Of a stretch of 64,000 bases of DNA, positions 59,173 to 64,000 are shown piece after piece. Where the stretch lies: assembly GCF_037026715.1 (NCBI RefSeq), contig NZ_JBANCG010000006.1:248001-312000 (forward strand). The letters run 5' to 3'. Both the position numbers and the translations under genes were made by a program. Within the stretch, counting starts at the first letter, position 1. Every line of letters begins with the position of its first letter. A model generated the notes under the pieces. It was given only the letters and a program-made list of their open reading frames with translations, was not told the DNA's origin and made no database searches. This DNA comes from Breoghania sp037026715 (GTDB taxonomy: Bacteria > Pseudomonadota > Alphaproteobacteria > Rhizobiales > Stappiaceae).

Positions 59173-59720
59173 CGGCCGATCCCCATGTAGGTTGCCGTCT
59201 CGCCGCTGTCAATTGGATGGGTAGGTGTTTTTTGGCATCGGCGGACGGGTGCGGACCCGTGCCGGGCTTTGTCTTGCAGGCGTTGCCGCGCCTCATGGCG
59301 CTGGCTCCCCAATGCTGCGCGATAACCCCGATTTCGGGAATGGTTGACGAAACCTTAACCCTCGTCCCTGGCCGGCCCTGCGATTGCCAATTTGCACGCC
59401 GCGACAATCCGTCCGCCCGCCTGCGTATTCAACCGTATCCGCACGCCCTGAATGGGGGAGACCAGTATGATGTGGGAGAATACAGGGAAAATGCGACGGC
59501 TTTCCGGTGAAGCATAACTTCAAATAACCTACGTATAAAATCATCCTAAAAATTTCAATAAATAAATAATCGCGGGAAATAATTCTGAAAAGAATTGGAA
59601 ATATTTCGACAAGGGTGGCGCAGTCTGTATCGCATCAAGTTTCGATGCGCATTCGCCCAAATATAGGCGGCGGTCGCCATGTCGTGGGGCCCGGTGAGGC
59701 CTCCTTGCGAGGAATGTGCA
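59173..59720. other. Intergenic region, AT-rich towards the TadG-like gene
   Basis: 548 bp between CIRCE and the TadG-like gene. The first half is GC-rich with no supported gene; the second half (about 59515-59610) is strongly AT-rich and likely contains the promoter of the next gene. No repeat family seen elsewhere was found here. Confidence 0.4.
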
Positions 59721-61292
59721 ATGATCCGCAGATTCATGAAGGACCGGCGTGGCAATGTCGCCATGCTGTTCGGACTGACGGCAGTCCCCGTCGTTTTTGC
59801 AGTGGGGGCAGGGATCGACATGGCCGATGTCGTGGCGGCCAAGCAGCGTGCCCAGATCGCGATGGATGCCGCCGCGCTCGCCGCCAACACCAAGACGCTC
59901 GGTCTCACCACCGAACAGGTCGCCGCCCGTGCCCGCGCCGCGTTTGACGCCAATTTCGTCGGTGGGTCCGCGTCCATCGCCAATTTCTCCGCGGTTCCCG
60001 ATGGCGACGGCACGGTGACGGTTTCCGCCGATGTGAGCGTACCCACCTCCTTCGCTCCTCTTCTCGGCATCGAGGAGTTCAATTTCAAGATCGCGGCGGA
60101 GACGCGGGTGGGCGAGGCGAGCTTCGACGTGGTCATGGTGCTGGACAATTCCGGTTCAATGGACGGAACGAAGATCTCGACCCTGAAGACCTCGGCCAAG
60201 GATCTGACGGCCACCCTGCTTGCGGCCAACGCCACCGGCGGCATGGCCGACCGCGTCAAGATCGGCATCGTCCCCTTTACCGCCTTCGTCAATGTCGGGG
60301 CGGAAAACAAGAATGCGTCGTGGATGGACGTGAACGGCCTGTCGCCGCTCAATGCCAACAACATGGAGACGACCGGCGTCTCGCGTTTCGCGCTTTTCAA
60401 CCAGATCAGCGGCGTTTCCTGGCAGGGATGCGTGGAGGCGCGGCCCTATCCCTATGACGTCAACGACGACCCGGCGAGCGATGCCACTCCGGCGAGCCTC
60501 TACGTTCCGGAGTTCGCGCCCGATGAGCCGGACGAGGGCGGCTACTATTCCTACGGCAACTGGCGGTCCTACCGCTATTCCAACAACTGGATCGACGACG
60601 ACGGCGGCTCCTGCACCGAGAGTATCGAGGAAATCGGCACCGACGGTCACAACCTGAAGCAGAAGCGGCTCTGCAAGTATGACGGGGCGGCGCTGAGCAC
60701 ATCGAGCAACGGCGTCACCAGGGGCCCCAACTACTCGTGCAAGACCCAGCCGATCACGCCGCTGACGACCAGCCGCACGACGCTGGACAACGCCGTGACG
60801 GCGATGGTCGCCGATGGCTATACCAACATCCAGCAGGGCGTGGCATGGGGCTGGCGGGCACTTTCGCCGGGCGAACCCTTCACCGGCGGTCGCGCGCTCG
60901 ACGATCCGGCCTATCCGGGACACCGTCGCATCATGATCCTGATGACGGACGGTGCGAACACCTACGAGTGGTACGACAAGAACCCCAACGCCTCCAAGTA
61001 CAACGCTTATGGCTATGTCACCGAAGGGCGCGCGGAAACGACCGACAGCTCATGGGTGGTGCACAACACCATGAATGCGCGCACGGCGGAAACCTGCGCC
61101 AACGCCAAGAGCCAGGGCGGGGTGGAGATCTACACGATCGCGTTCCAGGTTTCCGATCAGAGCACGCTGGACATGCTGGAGGACTGCGCGACCAAGCCGA
61201 GCATGGCCTACAAGTCGGACTCCAATACGGAACTGACGCTGGCCTTCTCCAACATCGCCAAGGAGATCACCCGCTTGAGGGTGTCGCGCTAA
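59721..61292 (+). CDS. TadG-like pilus assembly/von Willebrand factor A protein
   Basis: 523 residues. The N-terminus has the TadE/TadG-type motif (FMKDRRGNVAMLFGLTAVPV and one membrane helix, about residues 12-33), then a Flp/Tad extracytoplasmic region and a vWA domain whose metal site DNSGSMDG (Asp142, Ser144, Ser146) is intact, as is the later LMTDGANTY. Several cysteines (for example WQGCVEARPY, GSCTESIEE, YSCKTQP) lie in an insertion within the vWA domain. Such proteins belong to Tad pilus loci or act as adhesins. The ATG at 59721 follows GCGAGGAATG. No other tad genes are nearby. Confidence 0.9.
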   Translation: MIRRFMKDRRGNVAMLFGLTAVPVVFAVGAGIDMADVVAAKQRAQIAMDAAALAANTKTLGLTTEQVAARARAAFDANFVGGSASIANFSAVPDGDGTVTVSADVSVPTSFAPLLGIEEFNFKIAAETRVGEASFDVVMVLDNSGSMDGTKISTLKTSAKDLTATLLAANATGGMADRVKIGIVPFTAFVNVGAENKNASWMDVNGLSPLNANNMETTGVSRFALFNQISGVSWQGCVEARPYPYDVNDDPASDATPASLYVPEFAPDEPDEGGYYSYGNWRSYRYSNNWIDDDGGSCTESIEEIGTDGHNLKQKRLCKYDGAALSTSSNGVTRGPNYSCKTQPITPLTTSRTTLDNAVTAMVADGYTNIQQGVAWGWRALSPGEPFTGGRALDDPAYPGHRRIMILMTDGANTYEWYDKNPNASKYNAYGYVTEGRAETTDSSWVVHNTMNARTAETCANAKSQGGVEIYTIAFQVSDQSTLDMLEDCATKPSMAYKSDSNTELTLAFSNIAKEITRLRVSR

Positions 61293-61422
61293 GAACGATC
61301 CCGCCGCCCGTGAGGCCAGGGCGGCGTGGTGGGGCGGACCCAGTGCGACATCCGGTTGGCGCCCGTCCTTCGATTGCGAAGGGCGGGCGTTTACGCATGT
61401 ATGCAAGGCGGCGCAAGAGGCC

Positions 61423-61983
61423 TCAGGGGGCCTTTACCGTGAACGGCAGCGAGAAGGCGCCCGACTTGTCGGAATTGGCGTCGACGAGCCGCGTCACCAG
61501 AACGTAGTCGCCGGGAGAAAGCCCGTCGAAGCGGTAGGTGAGGGTCGCGGGGAACTCGCGGATCGGGTGACGCGCCTGCGCCGTAAGATGGGCGAATTCG
61601 TTGCCGGAGGCGAGGACCTGCCCGCTCGTCGTGCGAAGTTCGAAACTGGCGGCGAGGTCAACCGTAACGAGACCGTCCCCGCTGCCGAAGCCATAGGCAA
61701 CGGGTTCGGCATAGACCTGCATCGTTTCGTTGGGGGCAAAGACGGGTTCTGCCTTGGGGGTGTAGCGGCCATAGCCTTCGGCCTTGCCGTCGGTAAAGGT
61801 GGCGACGGTGAAGCTCAGGGCCGCGTGCGACCAAGCGGTGGCAAGGTTCTCGCGAGCGCTGGTAAGCTCGCCCGACAGCACCGGCGTTTCCGCATGGCCC
61901 GGCAACGACACCATGCCCGGCAGCATTGCGACGGCGAGTGCGCTTGCTTTCGCCAGTCGGCCCAAGGCGGTCGGATTGCTCAT
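61423..61983 (-). CDS. Secreted protein, hypothetical
   Basis: 186 residues. A signal peptide spans about residues 1-31 (ending LPGHAETP). The mature part looks like an all-beta, Ig-like or jelly-roll domain (LSFTVATFTDGKAEGYGRYT, QVYAEPVAYGFG, DYVLVTRLVDANSDKSGAFS, ending LPFTVKAP). No family was named. The start at 61983 has a GAGAAG ribosome binding site. It lies between the TadG-like gene (convergent) and the TPR gene (same strand, 154 bp upstream). Confidence 0.7.
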   Translation of the reverse strand: MSNPTALGRLAKASALAVAMLPGMVSLPGHAETPVLSGELTSARENLATAWSHAALSFTVATFTDGKAEGYGRYTPKAEPVFAPNETMQVYAEPVAYGFGSGDGLVTVDLAASFELRTTSGQVLASGNEFAHLTAQARHPIREFPATLTYRFDGLSPGDYVLVTRLVDANSDKSGAFSLPFTVKAP

Positions 61984-62137
61984 GTCTTCTCGGTCCCCCG
62001 TCAAGAAGTCGAAACCATCTCGTCCGCCCGCTATAGACCGGACGCAGGAAATGCTCAACACGCAACGGCATCTCGGCGAAGGCACCGTTAACAAGGGACG
62101 TTTCGAAGCCGGAACGAGCGCCATGCGCTTCGCCGGC

Positions 62138-63922
62138 TCAGCGCCCGCGGTCCTGTGCCTCTCGAACCGCGGCGAGAAGGCTTGCCTGCAGCGCGGGCGA
62201 GGGCAGCGCGGAGCGCAAGATCGCTTCCGGATCGTCTGCAAACGAGGGGAATTCAGTCTCAAGCTCGGTAAGCACGGTGCGGGAGGCGGTCGTGTCCCCG
62301 GCCTTGTGCGCGACGAGAAGACGCGCCAGCAGGGCCGACAGCGCGGTCGAGCCGTCAAGGCTTTCCGCTTCCGTCTGCGCAAGCACCATCCGGCCGGTGC
62401 CCAGCGCGCCGAACACGGTCATGACCGTGTACCACTCTGGGTGATCGGGGCTGAGCCGGCCGGCATGCACCAGAAGCGTCAGCCCCTTCTCGCTGTCGCC
62501 ACTCATCACCAGCGCTCCGCCATGGGTGGCGATGATGTCGGGGTCGTTGGGGTTGAGCTCCAGCGCCCGGCGGCCGGCTTCCAGCGCCTCCGCGTGGCGG
62601 CCCAGAAGAAGAAGCACGGCTTCCAGCGCCTGATGGGCACGCCCGCTTTGCGGCGACAGGGCCACCGCCCGGCGGGCAAGCTCCAGCGCCTTGTCGAGAT
62701 CGGCGCTTCTGCGGCCCGGATCGCGGCCCGAGCGGGCGTCGTCGACATAGGCGAGCGGCAGCAGGGCGTGAACGGCCGCCGGTGCTTGGGTCCTGGCCGC
62801 CAGGCTTGCGAGACAGGCGCGGCTGCGGGCGTTCATGTCGGGCGTGAAACGCCGCTGCGCGGTGAAAGTGCGCAGAACGCAGGCAAACCCGCTCGGCTCC
62901 TTGCCCGGTGCCGCTCCTGCCTCGTTCGTCCCGCCCGCATTTGCGGCCGCGTGGTTGAAGATCACGCCGTAGGGCTGGGCGATGGCGGTCGCGGCGTTGC
63001 GGGCCACCCGCTCCTCAAGCAGATCCGCCGGCTCGCCATCGCTTGCCACATCGAAGAGGGATGACCAGACGACCTCGCCGCTTGCCTGGTAGAGCAGTCT
63101 GAAATTGAGGAAAAGCCGGCCCTGATCGACCGCGATGTGGCCTTCCAGCCGGTAGTCGGCCGCTTCCGGGCGCTCGCTCACCCCGATCTCGTCGAAGCGG
63201 GCCAGCGCACGGGCGAGCTTGTCGTGCAGCGCGAGGCTCGAAAAGCCGGCGGGCAGGGCGGTGGCGGGGTCCTCGGTGATCGCGGCGACATGGACGGCCG
63301 GCAGGGGCCCCTTGTATCCGGCCGGCTTCGCCATGCCCGGTTCGGCAATCCTTGCGACCGCCATCTCGGCGGAGGGGGGGCCGGAACGGTCGACGGGCGC
63401 GGGCTGGTAGACGAGCGGGACGGCGAGTGCGATCACGACGACCGCCGCCACGGCTCCTGCCATCCGCAAATTCCGGATTCGGGGACGCGTCGGCTCCGCT
63501 TCGACCGCCTCTCCACTGGGCGCTTCCCCGCTGGCCGCCGCGCCGGCCTGACGGCTGAAGCGCGGAACGTAGCCGCCTTTGGGGATGTCGATACGGAGGG
63601 GGGCATTGGCGCCTTCGCTCCCATAATAATCGGAGAGCAGGCGCCTGAGACGGGCGGCCTCCACGCGCACGATCGGATCGGCCGAAGGATCGAAGGACGA
63701 GGGGCGGCCAAGCGCCTCGGTGGCGATGGTATAGCCCTTGATCCGGTCCGGTTCGCCGTCGAGACGCCGTTCGACCACGTAGCTAAGGAACGCGCGCAAT
63801 TGCGGCGAGGCGACGAATGCCGGGCTTGCCAGGATCAGCGTGAGGTGGTGGCGGATGGCCTGCGCGCCGCAACCGTCCGTGGCGTCGCCCCCGCCCTTGC
63901 TCCCGGCGCTCGTGGCGCTCAC
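62138..63922 (-). CDS. TPR protein with an N-terminal winged-helix-like domain and one membrane helix
   Basis: 594 residues from a GTG at 63922 that follows GGGAGGAGACC. Residues about 21-122 match the winged-helix-like domain of the protein at 21290-22234 (LTLILASPAFVASPQLRAFL followed by SYVVERRLDG, DPIVRVEAARLRRLL, IPKGGYVPRF). One membrane helix (about 153-173) follows, then a large region of tetratricopeptide-like helices. The layout resembles CadC/adenylate-cyclase-like proteins of Rhizobiales in which a cytoplasmic DNA-binding-like domain is tied to an extracytoplasmic TPR sensor. Function unknown. Confidence 0.8.
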   Translation of the reverse strand: MSATSAGSKGGGDATDGCGAQAIRHHLTLILASPAFVASPQLRAFLSYVVERRLDGEPDRIKGYTIATEALGRPSSFDPSADPIVRVEAARLRRLLSDYYGSEGANAPLRIDIPKGGYVPRFSRQAGAAASGEAPSGEAVEAEPTRPRIRNLRMAGAVAAVVVIALAVPLVYQPAPVDRSGPPSAEMAVARIAEPGMAKPAGYKGPLPAVHVAAITEDPATALPAGFSSLALHDKLARALARFDEIGVSERPEAADYRLEGHIAVDQGRLFLNFRLLYQASGEVVWSSLFDVASDGEPADLLEERVARNAATAIAQPYGVIFNHAAANAGGTNEAGAAPGKEPSGFACVLRTFTAQRRFTPDMNARSRACLASLAARTQAPAAVHALLPLAYVDDARSGRDPGRRSADLDKALELARRAVALSPQSGRAHQALEAVLLLLGRHAEALEAGRRALELNPNDPDIIATHGGALVMSGDSEKGLTLLVHAGRLSPDHPEWYTVMTVFGALGTGRMVLAQTEAESLDGSTALSALLARLLVAHKAGDTTASRTVLTELETEFPSFADDPEAILRSALPSPALQASLLAAVREAQDRGR

Positions 63923-64000
63923 GGTCTCCTCCCAAAGGTGCCTTGCATCGGCGACAGGTCGGCAGCGCGGCAAGCGCCGCCGCCTGTTGTTGTGCCCGCA

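Noticed and set aside
59166..59510. Plus-strand frame of about 114 codons starting beside CIRCE
   Set aside because: Starts inside the HrcA operator, has no ribosome binding site and no recognisable domain.

Overview
The window is GC-rich chromosomal DNA from an alphaproteobacterium. It is most likely a member of the Rhizobiales (Hyphomicrobiales); a Stappiaceae-like family is possible but only a guess. The evidence is the hisS-hisZ-hisG operon, a DUF3422 protein, a split glycolate oxidase locus, a DUF2927 protein, a TadG-like von Willebrand protein, groESL behind a CIRCE element, and many short palindromic intergenic repeats of the kind common in this order. No rRNA, tRNA, CRISPR array or transposase was recognised.

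Layout. 0-5.4 kb: end of a DUF3422 gene, a MarR-FUSC efflux pair, a cytochrome c and a LysR regulator. 5.8-11.0 kb: glcD, glcE, a small membrane protein and glcF, with repeats in three of the gaps. 11.1-18.2 kb is the accessory stretch: a radical SAM enzyme with an unknown 247-aa partner, an MbcA/ParS-RES toxin-antitoxin pair, a Fic protein, an AT-rich GIY-YIG gene, a small membrane protein, and three successive copies of the 3' end of ybaK of which only the last belongs to an intact gene. 18.2-26.4 kb: DUF4186, a TPP riboswitch with thiM-thiE, a cytochrome c, a membrane-anchored winged-helix-like protein, an L,D-transpeptidase, a PAP2 phosphatase, DUF2927 and cheZ. 26.4-35.2 kb: tag, a TRAP transporter with an isocitrate lyase/PEP mutase family enzyme, a membrane protein and a calcium-type P-ATPase. 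35.3-45.1 kb: an amidase, hisG-hisZ-hisS, a truncated haemoglobin, and a glycosyltransferase trio ending in a ChbG/HpnK-like protein without its metal ligands. 45.4-50.6 kb: a hydrolase, a Crp/Fnr regulator, an MscS channel, small proteins, TfoX and a thioesterase. 50.7-53.5 kb: two adjacent haem-oxygenase-like diiron proteins, each with an extra N-terminal domain, near a 59-aa protein. 53.9-64 kb: XRE-cupin/GNAT, MerR/aldo-keto reductase, slyX, groESL, a TadG-like protein and a TPR regulator-like protein.

The best candidates for something undescribed are the diiron pair with its PqqD/RRE-like N-terminal domains (50.7-53.5 kb), the radical SAM pair (11.2-13.2 kb), and the stepwise duplication of the ybaK 3' end around inserted genes (15.9-18.2 kb). 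A dispersed two-unit palindromic repeat whose inner stem changes sequence but stays paired, an AT-richer block inside hisS, and three candidate structured RNAs are also worth checking.
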